Source of the DNA: Methanoregula sp.
Lineage (GTDB): Archaea > Halobacteriota > Methanomicrobia > Methanomicrobiales > Methanospirillaceae
NCBI GenBank assembly: GCA_003157895.1
Contig: PMKW01000082.1
Span: forward strand, 1-19,889
Length of the DNA: 19,889 nt
Direction: 5' to 3'
Shown here: positions 6,556-14,153 of the stretch, piece by piece
Layout: each line of letters opens with the position of its first letter
Numbering within the stretch: the first letter of the stretch is position 1
Translations under genes and position numbers: made by a program
Notes under the pieces: model-generated
What the model was told of the DNA's origin: nothing
What the model saw: the letters and a program-made list of their open reading frames with translations, nothing else
Databases searched by the model: none

Positions 6556-7556
6556 GGGCTCTCACCAATAATCTTACCTTCACGGTTTATGAGGACAGCG
6601 GTCACCCGGGGCCGGGTTTGACGGAACTTTCGGAGCGTTTCTGCAAGGATCGCCGGAAACTGCGGGGAACCCGCGAGTTCTTCAACAGTGAGGTAACCGG
6701 TCCCGTCGAGGATCTGTGGGTTCATATGCCGGAGGATCAGGGCGGGAAGCCCGCAGAGGGTTGCCTCCCCCGGGGATGCGTCAAGGGCATCCTTTAGTTT
6801 CCCGCCGATGAGGATTACCTCACGGTCCGGGAAGAGAAGCCGGGAGAACCTGAGGCCGACCCTGCCGGTGGTGAGGACCGGACGTTTTGCGGCTGCAACC
6901 CGTTCCAAAATGGATTCGGTCAGGTGGTCGTCCCATGGCTCGACAAGCCCGGTTGTGCCCAGCACGGAGATGCCACCGTCAACACCCATGCGGGAGTTGA
7001 GGGTCTTTTTTGCGATCATTGTCCCAAGCGGGGCAGAGATCCGGACGGTGATACCGGATTCTCCGGTGACATCCAGGGCTTCCTGTATGGACCGGACAAT
7101 GCAGGAGAGCGCCGTGGGGCTGACGGAAGGCATCCCCTTCCGGAACCGCGGGGTATCCCGGGAGAATCTGCCGATACCCTCGCCAAAAGTGACCGTGATA
7201 CCCCCTTCTTTGGGGGCGGCCTCTGCCCTGAACTCAAGGCAAGCTGTTATATCCGAGGGATAATCACCGGCATATTTTATCGATGACCCGGTACCGGCAT
7301 GGCCGTGAGCCGTAACGTCAACGGGAATACCGCCGGGCAGAGTGATGGATACGGTCTGGATATCCGCAACAAGGGACAGGACCGCTGATTTTGCAGCGGC
7401 AGCGGCGGTTGTTCCGGTGGTAAACCCCCGGCGGAGTACAGTTCCTGATGACGTGAGTATGCCAAGGCCTCTTTCTGCCAGCCGGAGCTTTTCCGGTGAG
7501 GTGCACTTTGCGATCCAGTCTCCTGGATACTCAAAGCCGGTGAGCGGATCCTTCAT
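6552..7556 (-). CDS. cbiD: Cobalt-precorrin-5B C1-methyltransferase CbiD
   Basis: Methylates C1 of cobalt-precorrin-5B in the anaerobic (early-cobalt) cobalamin route; CbiD is unrelated to the other corrin methylases. From the ATG at 7556 the protein has 334 residues. Family signatures are the N-terminal RRGFTTGTTAAAAAKSAV, ITLPGGIPVDV, the central MGVDGGISVLGTTGLVEPW, and TTGRVGLRFSRLLFP. The open frame runs upstream to 7697, but the extra 47 residues are Ser/Pro-rich, lie entirely inside cbiC and look non-coding. The chosen ATG overlaps the cbiC end by 26 nt; its ribosome-binding site is weak (GAAGG). The presence of CbiD, with CbiG, marks this as the anaerobic rather than the aerobic Cob pathway. 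Confidence 0.93.
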   Translation of the reverse strand: MKDPLTGFEYPGDWIAKCTSPEKLRLAERGLGILTSSGTVLRRGFTTGTTAAAAAKSAVLSLVADIQTVSITLPGGIPVDVTAHGHAGTGSSIKYAGDYPSDITACLEFRAEAAPKEGGITVTFGEGIGRFSRDTPRFRKGMPSVSPTALSCIVRSIQEALDVTGESGITVRISAPLGTMIAKKTLNSRMGVDGGISVLGTTGLVEPWDDHLTESILERVAAAKRPVLTTGRVGLRFSRLLFPDREVILIGGKLKDALDASPGEATLCGLPALILRHMNPQILDGTGYLTVEELAGSPQFPAILAETLRKFRQTRPRVTAVLINREGKIIGESP

Positions 7557-8217
7557 CGCCGGTGCCTTCGATAAAGAGGGTGATACATTCATTGATGGCT
7601 GCAACGGCAACCGGTGTTCCCCCGCGGGTTCCTTCCGTGGAAATGGAGGGGATGCCGGTAGTGCGGAGGAGTTCCTTGGACTCTGCTGCATTGACAAAAC
7701 CCACGGGAGCGCCGATCACCGCAGCCGGTTGTATCCCGTCCCGGATCATGCCGCAGAGAGAGATGAGGGCTGATGGTGCGTTGCCAATGACCACAATCGA
7801 ACCCGGGAGTTTTTTCCGGAGCGCAAGGAAGCCGGCAGAACTCCGCGTGATCTCCTGCCCTTCTTGGATCTCCGCACGGAAATCAAGAGCACAGAGCACC
7901 GTACTCGTATGCCCTTTCTTCTGGATACCGACCTGTACCATCCGGATATCGGTGATGATCGGGGCATGGGCATCCAGTGCTGCAAGGATTGCCGGTACAG
8001 GATCATTTTTAAACCGCAGAAGACCAGCCATGGAAAAATCACCAACCGCAATCGAGCACCGTTGCCGTATCCGGTCCTCAACCGTTGCATTCCCGACAAT
8101 CGTACGGGCAAGCGTGCGGGATTTCTTCGAGATCGCGTAACCTTCCTTCGTATCCGCGCCGGGGTCAATATACGTACTTGTGGTGGTATCCCCGCGGTGT
8201 GATAATTCCTTTGACAT
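7531..8217 (-). CDS. cbiC: Cobalt-precorrin-8 methylmutase CbiC
   Basis: Moves the methyl group from C11 to C12, converting cobalt-precorrin-8 to cobyrinate. The 228-residue protein matches the family across its length: APIITDIRMV (84-93), the nucleotide-like GSIVVIGNAPSAL, and the near-invariant GAPVGFVNAAESKE. The start is the ATG at 8217, set by a strong GGAGGAT eight bases upstream; it overlaps cbiH by 53 nt. One oddity: the family's catalytic histidine (His43 of CobH, in a VHACG/IHTTxD context) aligns with Ile56 in RQRCSIAVGD, so the usual proton donor seems absent. Cys54 or Ser55 sits nearby. This may be a methanogen subtype of the enzyme. Confidence 0.92.
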   Translation of the reverse strand: MSKELSHRGDTTTSTYIDPGADTKEGYAISKKSRTLARTIVGNATVEDRIRQRCSIAVGDFSMAGLLRFKNDPVPAILAALDAHAPIITDIRMVQVGIQKKGHTSTVLCALDFRAEIQEGQEITRSSAGFLALRKKLPGSIVVIGNAPSALISLCGMIRDGIQPAAVIGAPVGFVNAAESKELLRTTGIPSISTEGTRGGTPVAVAAINECITLFIEGTGDEGSAHRL

Positions 8218-8950
8218 TATTTCCCATCCTCCAGATCCTGCTCTCGCTGCCGCCTATGATCACGGTCGTGTGCATGTCAACCTTCTCTTCTGATGCTTCA
8301 ATATCCATAAGTGTGGTGATGATAGTCTCCTCGTCATCCCGCAGGGCATTTTTTACAATTGCTACCGGTGTTGTACCGGCCAGGTACTTTCGGGCATGTT
8401 CAATCGCAAGAGCAAAGTTATGCGGCCGGCCCCTGCTTTTGGGATTATAGAGGACAACCGGGACACCCACTGAGAAGAACGCATCCAGCCGTTTCTCGAT
8501 CACATCAAGCGGTGTGAGGAGATCCGAGAGGCTGATGGTCGCAAAGTCCCCGGAAAGCGGTGAACCGGCACGTGATGCTGCAGCATTGGCAGCGGTGATA
8601 CCGGGGATCACCTCAACATCAACGAGCTCCCCGGAATGCTCGAGCACCTCGATTACGATACCTGCCATACCGTAAACCCCCGGATCACCTCCGGATACGA
8701 TGGCAACCGCATGGCTTCGGGCAAGCTCGATCGCTTGCCGTGCCCGATCCACTTCCTTACCCATGGAACTGGCGATCACGGTCTTTCCGGTGAGCAGCGG
8801 TTCCAGCGGTTCGAGATAGCTTGAGTGGCCAAGTACATAGTCCGCGCCGGCAACTGCCTTGAGCGCCCGGGCGGTCATGTGTTCCCTCTTTCCCGGGCCC
8901 AGCCCGACGATCGCAAGGCTCCCTTTCTTTGTTTCAGCGTGCGATAGCAA
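8165..8950 (-). CDS. cbiH: Cobalt-precorrin-3 C17-methyltransferase / ring-contraction enzyme CbiH
   Basis: Methylates C17 and drives ring contraction to cobalt-precorrin-4. It belongs to the tetrapyrrole methylase family: SLAIVGLGPG near the N-terminus, GADYVLGHSSYLEPL, SGGDPGVYGMAG, VIPGITAANAAASRAG, and VVLYNPKSRGRPHN. The open frame extends to an ATG at 9034, but that would place 28 unconserved residues inside cbiG. The only sensible start near the fold is TTG at 8950, with GGGAG about ten bases upstream. It overlaps the cbiG stop by 17 nt and gives 261 residues, the normal size. No ATG or GTG is available close by. The exact start is the least certain part of this call. Confidence 0.9.
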   Translation of the reverse strand: MLSHAETKKGSLAIVGLGPGKREHMTARALKAVAGADYVLGHSSYLEPLEPLLTGKTVIASSMGKEVDRARQAIELARSHAVAIVSGGDPGVYGMAGIVIEVLEHSGELVDVEVIPGITAANAAASRAGSPLSGDFATISLSDLLTPLDVIEKRLDAFFSVGVPVVLYNPKSRGRPHNFALAIEHARKYLAGTTPVAIVKNALRDDEETIITTLMDIEASEEKVDMHTTVIIGGSESRIWRMGNNVKGIITPRGYHHKYVY

Positions 8951-9806
8951 TCGTGACTCTCCCGTACACTTTCTTTTCCATGATGAGATCTTTATGTTTT
9001 GCCGTTGCAAGGGCACAGGGGCCGGCAACACCAAGGAGGCCGATCTTTGATGCCCGCGAGGGACCGGTCCCGGTCTGTGTGTTTATGGTATCATCGTCAA
9101 GGAATATTAAATTGCCAGAGAGGGCACCGACCGCAGCAATCAGCCCCGGTTCCTGCATTTTTTTGACCGTGGTTGCATAGATAAACACATCTGTCTCTGA
9201 AATGCCGTTCTCTGCAAGAGCGGTGCGGACTGCTGCAGTGACCTCTTCCTCGCTGGCTCCTTTCCTGCACCCGATCCCGACCGAGTACTCCCCGGATTTC
9301 ACCAGCAGGGAAACATCAGGACCGGCAAGCACGATTGCGGGTCCTCCAATTGCATGGATCGGCAGGTCCCGGTCCAGCAGCGTGGCATTCACCACCCGCG
9401 TTGAGTCCCGGTTGACAACGGCCGTGCCGGTCCGTTCTGCAATGGATTCAACAGAATCCCGGCCCCGCGATTCCGTGCCGGTTGTAATGACCGGCACAAG
9501 ACCAAACTTGGCAAGTTCCTTTGCCAGTGCATTGGCGCCATGGTGGCCGCCCAGTACGGGGATGGCATACCGGCAGTCCGGGCTGATGACCACAACGGCA
9601 GGGTCCGTCCACTTGTCATCGAGCAGCGGGGCGATCTTCCGGACAACGATCCCCATGGACATCAGGGCTACGATCCGTTTCCGGCTCTTGAAGGAGTCAG
9701 CAAAAATACCCGGAGTATACGCGGTTATATCGGCACCGAGAAATGCAGCTATCCCTTCGGCATCTTTCCGGAAATACGGGAGGGCAATAACAACGGTGTC
9801 GATCAT
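8934..9806 (-). CDS. cbiG: Cobalt-precorrin-5A hydrolase CbiG
   Basis: Opens the delta-lactone ring and releases the two-carbon fragment (acetaldehyde) during anaerobic ring contraction. The 290-residue protein shows the N-terminal domain with VALMSMGIVVRKIAPLL, the central DPAVVVISPDCRYAIPVLGGHHGANALA, and the C-terminal domain with VGIGCRKGASEEEV (CobE-like). The start ATG overlaps the cbiF stop as ATGA (9803-9806). CbiG is diagnostic for the anaerobic pathway and is consistent with CbiD and with cobalt inserted early. Confidence 0.94.
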   Translation of the reverse strand: MIDTVVIALPYFRKDAEGIAAFLGADITAYTPGIFADSFKSRKRIVALMSMGIVVRKIAPLLDDKWTDPAVVVISPDCRYAIPVLGGHHGANALAKELAKFGLVPVITTGTESRGRDSVESIAERTGTAVVNRDSTRVVNATLLDRDLPIHAIGGPAIVLAGPDVSLLVKSGEYSVGIGCRKGASEEEVTAAVRTALAENGISETDVFIYATTVKKMQEPGLIAAVGALSGNLIFLDDDTINTQTGTGPSRASKIGLLGVAGPCALATAKHKDLIMEKKVYGRVTIAIAR

Positions 9807-10537
9807 GAGTAGAGGTGTGATCGCAGATAACCGGAATCTATGCCCCTGACAGCCCTGCCGACAATGAGGAGGGCGGAACGGGTGATTCCGGCGTTCTTTG
9901 CCTTTTTGGCAATATCGGCAACCGTACCGGTGATCACGAGCTCATCAGGCCAGGATGCGTGGAAAATCACCGCGGCCGGGGTGTCCTGCGGGCAGGCAAG
10001 CTTTGCCGTGATATCTGCAAAATGTTCGCTTCCCAGAAAGAAGGCCATTGTTGCCGGGTATTGCGAGAGTCCGGCGATACAGTCATTCTCAAGGGTCTTC
10101 CCGGCCGGGCGGGTGATGATCAGGGTCTCGGAGACGCCCCGGGGCGTAAACTCGGTGGCTAGAGCAGCGGCGGCGGCAAAGACCGACGAGACGCCGGGAA
10201 CGATGCGGACGGTGATATGCTGTTTCCTCAGTTCGGCAATCTGTTCAATGATCGATCCGAAGAGTGCCGGATCGCCGGAGTGGAGACGTACTACCGTCTT
10301 TCCCCGCTTCACCCGGTCGGCCATGAGGCTGACCATGTCCTCAAGGTGCATGCCCCAGCTGTTCACTTTCTCGGGAACAGGGCTTGAAGCAACAAGGGCA
10401 GGATTGATGAGCGAACCTGCGTAGACGAGAACATCCGCCCGGTCAAGAAGGGCCCTTCCCTTCACCGTGATCAGCTCTGGATCTCCGGGGCCGGCCCCGA
10501 CAAACCAGATGCAATCCTCATCATCACTTCCGGGCAT
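9803..10537 (-). CDS. cbiF: Cobalt-precorrin-4 C11-methyltransferase CbiF
   Basis: SAM-dependent methylation of C11. The 244-residue protein has the tetrapyrrole methylase layout: IWFVGAGPGDPELITVKG (10-27), LLDRADVLVYAGSLINPALV (31-50), the CbiF-specific LHSGDPALFGSIIEQ (86-100), VPGVSSVFAAAAALATEFT (113-131) and the late TRSALLIVGRA. The start ATG at 10537 has GTGAT close upstream and overlaps the cbiL end by 14 nt. Its stop overlaps the cbiG start. Nothing is missing compared with the family. Confidence 0.95.
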   Translation of the reverse strand: MPGSDDEDCIWFVGAGPGDPELITVKGRALLDRADVLVYAGSLINPALVASSPVPEKVNSWGMHLEDMVSLMADRVKRGKTVVRLHSGDPALFGSIIEQIAELRKQHITVRIVPGVSSVFAAAAALATEFTPRGVSETLIITRPAGKTLENDCIAGLSQYPATMAFFLGSEHFADITAKLACPQDTPAAVIFHASWPDELVITGTVADIAKKAKNAGITRSALLIVGRAVRGIDSGYLRSHLYS

Positions 10538-11129
10538 ACATCACGCTCATATAATCGCTTTTTTCGGGAAGATCATGGTTCCGGTACACCTTCATATCCG
10601 AAAAGAACATCCGTTCGACCAGTACGAACTCATGGTAACCTTCGGCCCGGAGCTGGTCGGCCCGCTCCTGTGGCCTGCGTACTTTCAGGAGGATCTTCGT
10701 ATCTGACAGAGTGCCATCCGTGACAGTAAATCCTTCATTGACCGGGACTTGTGCAGCTGCTGCAAACGCGGTGATAGAGCTGATCCCGGGTTCTGTCCGG
10801 TATTCAATTTCAGGATGGGTTGTTGCGATAACTGCACAGAGACGGGAGAAGGTCGAGAAGAAGTTGGGGTCGCCAAGGATACCGAAAACGGCAAGCCCGT
10901 TCTCTGCAACCGGTACGATCTTTTTTGCGTTCTCTTCAAGGCACTGCAGTATCCTCACCTCATCGTCCGTCATCGGGAACTCCAGCAGGACTGGCTCCCG
11001 GTACGGGATAACAAGGTCGTGAGCGATCCGGCCCGGGACAAAAACTGCATCCGCTTCCATAAGGAGCCGGACTGCGCGGAGCGTCAGGAGTTCCGGGTTG
11101 CCCGGCCCGAGACCTAGGCCTATGAGCAT
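10524..11129 (-). CDS. cbiL: Cobalt-precorrin-2 C20-methyltransferase CbiL
   Basis: Adds the C20 methyl group to cobalt-sirohydrochlorin (cobalt-precorrin-2), the first committed cobalamin step after the branch from siroheme and F430. At 201 residues it is slightly short for the family but has the expected blocks: LIGLGLGPGNPELLTLRAV (2-20), DAVFVPGR, FGILGDPNFFSTFSRL, and EPGISSITAFAAAAQVP. The ATG at 11129 overlaps the cbiT stop by 10 nt. It is the second gene of the operon. Confidence 0.93.
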   Translation of the reverse strand: MLIGLGLGPGNPELLTLRAVRLLMEADAVFVPGRIAHDLVIPYREPVLLEFPMTDDEVRILQCLEENAKKIVPVAENGLAVFGILGDPNFFSTFSRLCAVIATTHPEIEYRTEPGISSITAFAAAAQVPVNEGFTVTDGTLSDTKILLKVRRPQERADQLRAEGYHEFVLVERMFFSDMKVYRNHDLPEKSDYMSVMYARK

Positions 11130-11668
11130 GCTGCACCCCGGGCAACAATGATATACACAGGATCGATAGGCCTGAACATGATACTGCCGGCAATATCTGA
11201 GGATCGCGAAATCTGCACATGCACGACTTCAATGAAAAGCCCGAGTTCTTTTAAGGTTGATACCGCCCGCTCAAGCGTACTGACCATCACCGCGTTGATA
11301 ACGATAGTCCGCTTTACCTTCTTTGCCAGCAGCGGAAGGATCTCCGCAAGATTTTTCGTACCGCCAAGAAACGCACAGTCGAATACGTGATCTTTTTTCA
11401 GGAACTCCACAGCATCCATACAGACGAATTCGATGGTGGAGACACCGGCCTGCCGGGCGGTCTCTGCTGCAACCGGCATTGCCTCCGGTCTCCGGTCCAC
11501 TGCATACACTTTTTTTGCCTGCTTCGCTATGGCAGCCGAAACCTTGCCGGTGCCGCAACCGATCTCAAGGACCGTATCGCTCGTGCGGAGTCCCAGTTTA
11601 AGGAGGGAAATTGCCATGATTTCGTCCTGGGTCGGACCGCCGGGAAGCTTCGGTTCGGGCATCTTCAC
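11120..11668 (-). CDS. cbiT: Cobalt-precorrin-6B C15-methyltransferase (decarboxylating) CbiT
   Basis: Methylates C15 and decarboxylates the C12 acetate arm. It is a Rossmann-type methyltransferase, unlike the other Cbi methylases. The 182-residue protein has the SAM motif VLEIGCGTGK (33-42), YAVDRRPEAM for the SAM ribose, and the CbiT-typical DCAFLGGT (97-104). Two starts are possible: GTG at 11668 or ATG at 11662. The ATG lies about 25 nt after a TATA-like sequence, consistent with leaderless translation. It is the first gene of the eight-gene operon. The stand-alone form, separated from CbiE by six genes, is usual in archaea. Confidence 0.92.
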   Translation of the reverse strand: MKMPEPKLPGGPTQDEIMAISLLKLGLRTSDTVLEIGCGTGKVSAAIAKQAKKVYAVDRRPEAMPVAAETARQAGVSTIEFVCMDAVEFLKKDHVFDCAFLGGTKNLAEILPLLAKKVKRTIVINAVMVSTLERAVSTLKELGLFIEVVHVQISRSSDIAGSIMFRPIDPVYIIVARGAACS

Positions 11669-11706
11669 AACTTTGGTTGTGCTAAGGTATTAAGGCTTGT
11701 TTTAAC
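11666..11706 (-). promoter_or_regulatory. cbiT promoter region: GTTAAAACAAG core, TATA-like site and hairpin/dyad
   Basis: On the minus strand, GTTAAAACAAG (11706-11696) resembles the GTTAAAGCAAG core of the elements before cbiM and cbiA, with one mismatch in 11. It is followed by GCCTTAATAC, a possible TATA box about 25 nt before the ATG at 11662. A perfect inverted repeat, CACAAC-N4-GTTGTG (11666-11681), then overlaps the start codon region. It probably drives the cbiT-to-cbiE operon. Confidence 0.4.
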
Positions 11707-11732
11707 GACGGCAAACGGGATTATTGTCTTGA

Positions 11733-11801
11733 CTACCGCAAAGGAATCGTGATCATCCCTATGAGCGTGTCGATGAGAATGTTCATCATCGTTGTCGTCA
11801 T
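11733..11801 (-). CDS. Possible 22-residue hydrophobic peptide after cbiO
   Basis: A minus-strand ATG 10 nt after the cbiO stop opens a 22-codon frame, beginning MTTTMMNILIDTLIG and ending at TAG. It is hydrophobic with a basic end, as in a small membrane peptide, and sits between cbiO and the cbiT promoter. There is no clear ribosome-binding site, so it may be translated by coupling to cbiO or be chance. No family recognised. Confidence 0.2.
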   Translation of the reverse strand: MTTTMMNILIDTLIGMITIPLR

Positions 11802-11811
11802 CTTATGACAC

Positions 11812-13044
11812 TCATAGTTTTGTGGAAGTAAGATCATTCTGGCTGACTTCCACGTCCATGTGACCTGGTGCGGGAAACGGGTTCGTCGTGTTCAGATTGA
11901 CCACGCTGATCGCATTTCCGCTTTCCTTACCGTACGCCTCTACCCGGGCAGCGACCCGGCCGACCATGCTGCCGGTGGTCAGGATCAGCGAATCCTGGCC
12001 CCGCAGCGCCCGCAGGAGGCACTTATCGATCACACCGTACGTAAACTCCAGCGCAATGCACTCCGTTGCAGCGCACTGCTTTGCCCGCGTCCCCATTGCC
12101 CCGACAGCGATGCCGGGCCGGGCCTTCAGCCACCCGGGAAGCGATGAGGTTTCCCTCTCGTCGACATTGCAGACCGTTATGGTGCCCGGCGCCGGGGGGG
12201 TATACGGCTTGCGGAGCTGGTTCTCAATGATATGGACCATGTCGAGTACGCTCCGTGGCTTCCGCTCAGGGATCATAAACCCGCGCTTCCCGAGTTCCGC
12301 CGAGAGTTCGAGGAGCGTCGGGACCGAGAGGTGCGCCATGCGGACGTACTTCGTGTTCCCGAACGCTACGTCCGGCACGTCCTCGCGGATGATCTGCCCG
12401 TCCAGCAGGAGGATCGCCCGTTCGGCCCACGGGTACGCCAGTTCTACATCGTGCGTGGAGATGACGATCGTTTTTCCGTTGTGGTTCAGTTCGTCGAGCA
12501 GTTCCATGAGGTCTTCCGAACCGGACGGGTCGAGGCCGCTCGTGGGCTCGTCGAATACCAGCACGTCCGGATCCATCGCGAGCACGCCAGCGATGGCAAC
12601 CCGTTTCTTCTCCCCGCCTGAGAGTTGATGGGGCGGGCGGCGTTCGAAGCCAACGAGTCCCACGTGACGAAGGGCTGTTGCAACCGCTTCGCGGACGGCC
12701 TGATCGTCATATCCCAGATTCACTGGACCAAAAGCAACATCCTGGTACACGGTCGGGGCAATGATCTGTCGATCCGCGTTCTGCAGCACGTACCCGACCC
12801 GTTTCCGTAACTGACGGAGCGATGAGATATCGTACCGGATCGGTTCGTTATCAAAGAGCATCGTACCGGATGTCGGGCGGATCATGCCGTTGAACATCTG
12901 CAGGAGCGTGGACTTGCCGGCGCCGTTGGGACCGACCAGCGCGATCTTCTCGCCCCGGCGCATATGGAAACTGATCCCTTTGATCGCTTCCATGCCTCTC
13001 GGGTACCGGTACCTGACATCCCGTGCTTCGAGAATAACCTTCAT
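11812..13044 (-). CDS. cbiO: Cobalt ECF transporter ATPase CbiO with extra C-terminal domain
   Basis: Energy-coupling ATPase of the cobalt importer, working on the cytoplasmic side with CbiQ. Residues 1-280 form the ABC domain: Walker A GPNGAGKST (38-46), Q-loop around Gln88, the CbiO-typical DRQIIAPTVYQDVAFGP (91-107), signature LSGGEKKR (141-148), Walker B VLVFDEPT (161-168) and switch His198. At 410 residues it is about 120 longer than a usual CbiO. A Pro-rich joint (YTPPAPGT, 281-288) leads to a separate alpha/beta-looking domain (289-395) with VGAMGTRAKQCAATECIALE and LILTTGSMVGRVAARVEAYG, and cysteines at 292, 324, 329 and 342. I do not recognise this domain; a metal- or ligand-sensing role is only a guess. 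The ATG overlaps the cbiQ stop (ATGA, 13041-13044). Confidence 0.94.
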   Translation of the reverse strand: MKVILEARDVRYRYPRGMEAIKGISFHMRRGEKIALVGPNGAGKSTLLQMFNGMIRPTSGTMLFDNEPIRYDISSLRQLRKRVGYVLQNADRQIIAPTVYQDVAFGPVNLGYDDQAVREAVATALRHVGLVGFERRPPHQLSGGEKKRVAIAGVLAMDPDVLVFDEPTSGLDPSGSEDLMELLDELNHNGKTIVISTHDVELAYPWAERAILLLDGQIIREDVPDVAFGNTKYVRMAHLSVPTLLELSAELGKRGFMIPERKPRSVLDMVHIIENQLRKPYTPPAPGTITVCNVDERETSSLPGWLKARPGIAVGAMGTRAKQCAATECIALEFTYGVIDKCLLRALRGQDSLILTTGSMVGRVAARVEAYGKESGNAISVVNLNTTNPFPAPGHMDVEVSQNDLTSTKL

Positions 13045-13835
13045 GGCACTGCCACGCCCCCGGTTGTCATTACGATCAGGACACCCCCCAGCCCGGCGAG
13101 GTACGCTATGACGGGGATCAGCGATCGCATCTGCACAGGTTCCGCGAGATCAAGCGAAGGGAAGATCCCGTCGTAACAGCGGCAGTCCATTGCCCGGATG
13201 AGATCCTCTCCCGCGTTCCAGCTGGAGATGAAGAGCATCCCGCAGAGCAGGGAGAAGGATCGGATCGCCTCCCGTGGCCGGCTGTAGCCGAGACGCATCA
13301 CCTGCGCCTGCCAGATCTCGACGGCCTGCGCATGGACGATGAAGATGTACCGGTAGATGATCATCATCAGATCGATGAGTTCGATGGGGATCCCGATGCG
13401 CTTCATGCCGTTGAAGAGGTCTGTCACGGGTGTCGTCAGTACGATGAAGAAGAGTGAGATCGAACAGCCGAACACCCGGAAAAATACCAAGGTACTCTGG
13501 CTGAGTGAGCCGGTTGTGATGGTGAGATTGATCCACAAGACAGGATTGAACTGCCAGATCACATCTCCCCCGCCAAGCAGAAAGAGGAGAACCACGACGC
13601 TCATAACTGTAAAAATTGCAGGTGCAATCAGGAGCTCCCCGTACATGATCGGGGATATCCGCACGGGAATTAAAAGAACCAGGCTGAGTATGACTCCAGA
13701 GATCAAAGGAACAACCGGTGTAGGTGATACGAGACAGATAATAAGAGAACCAAGACCAAGAAGTACCTTGGTTCCCGGATGGATGTGTCGGAAGGCGCTG
13801 TTCTGTGCGACATCATCCAGCAGTTCTTCGAACAT
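13041..13835 (-). CDS. cbiQ: Cobalt ECF transporter transmembrane coupling protein CbiQ
   Basis: Integral membrane T-component that links the ATPase CbiO to the substrate-binding CbiM/CbiN. The 264-residue protein has several hydrophobic helices (around 22-60, 65-88, 115-132, 240-258). Between them is a cytoplasmic region with the two coupling motifs of the family in diverged form, QVMRLGY (178-184) and AMDCRCYDG (216-224), which contact the ATPase groove. DLFNGMKRIGIPIELIDLMMIIYRY is the typical block before the first motif. It lies seven bases after cbiN and overlaps cbiO. Confidence 0.94.
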   Translation of the reverse strand: MFEELLDDVAQNSAFRHIHPGTKVLLGLGSLIICLVSPTPVVPLISGVILSLVLLIPVRISPIMYGELLIAPAIFTVMSVVVLLFLLGGGDVIWQFNPVLWINLTITTGSLSQSTLVFFRVFGCSISLFFIVLTTPVTDLFNGMKRIGIPIELIDLMMIIYRYIFIVHAQAVEIWQAQVMRLGYSRPREAIRSFSLLCGMLFISSWNAGEDLIRAMDCRCYDGIFPSLDLAEPVQMRSLIPVIAYLAGLGGVLIVMTTGGVAVP

Positions 13836-13842
13836 GACCGGA

Positions 13843-14151
13843 TCACGAACCGATGGGACGTTTTTTCTGTCCGTACCAGTACCCGATCACCAGTCCGACC
13901 ACAACTCCCCCGAATGTTGCCTGCAATGCAAAGAGGGTCGATTCAATCTCACCGCTTGGCGGCACATACTGGGGAATGAGGGGTGTAAATGATTCGACCG
14001 GTTTGCCGGTAAGTTCAGCAATCTTTTCCGATCCTACGTCATCAGATCCGCTGAATGCGTGCCCTGACTGACTGCTGATGATCATGAAGAGGATCACAAA
14101 CGCGAAAAGGCCAATCAGGGTAAGAATCTCAAGTTTTCTGTTCTCGAACAT
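13843..14151 (-). CDS. cbiN: Cobalt transport protein CbiN
   Basis: Small accessory membrane protein that activates CbiM for Co(II) uptake. Its 102 residues form an N-terminal transmembrane helix (about 9-26), an extracellular loop with FSGSDD and the CbiN hallmark PPSGEIESTLFALQA (64-78), and a C-terminal helix (79-93). The separate CbiN favours cobalt over nickel, because nickel systems of this family usually carry NikN or a fused NikMN. It starts two bases after the cbiM stop, so translation is probably coupled. Confidence 0.94.
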   Translation of the reverse strand: MFENRKLEILTLIGLFAFVILFMIISSQSGHAFSGSDDVGSEKIAELTGKPVESFTPLIPQYVPPSGEIESTLFALQATFGGVVVGLVIGYWYGQKKRPIGS

Positions 14152-14153
14152 AA

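Noticed and set aside
11888-12628. 246-codon plus-strand frame opposite cbiO
   Set aside because: Shadow of the ABC ATPase; Ser/Arg-rich composition typical of antisense frames.
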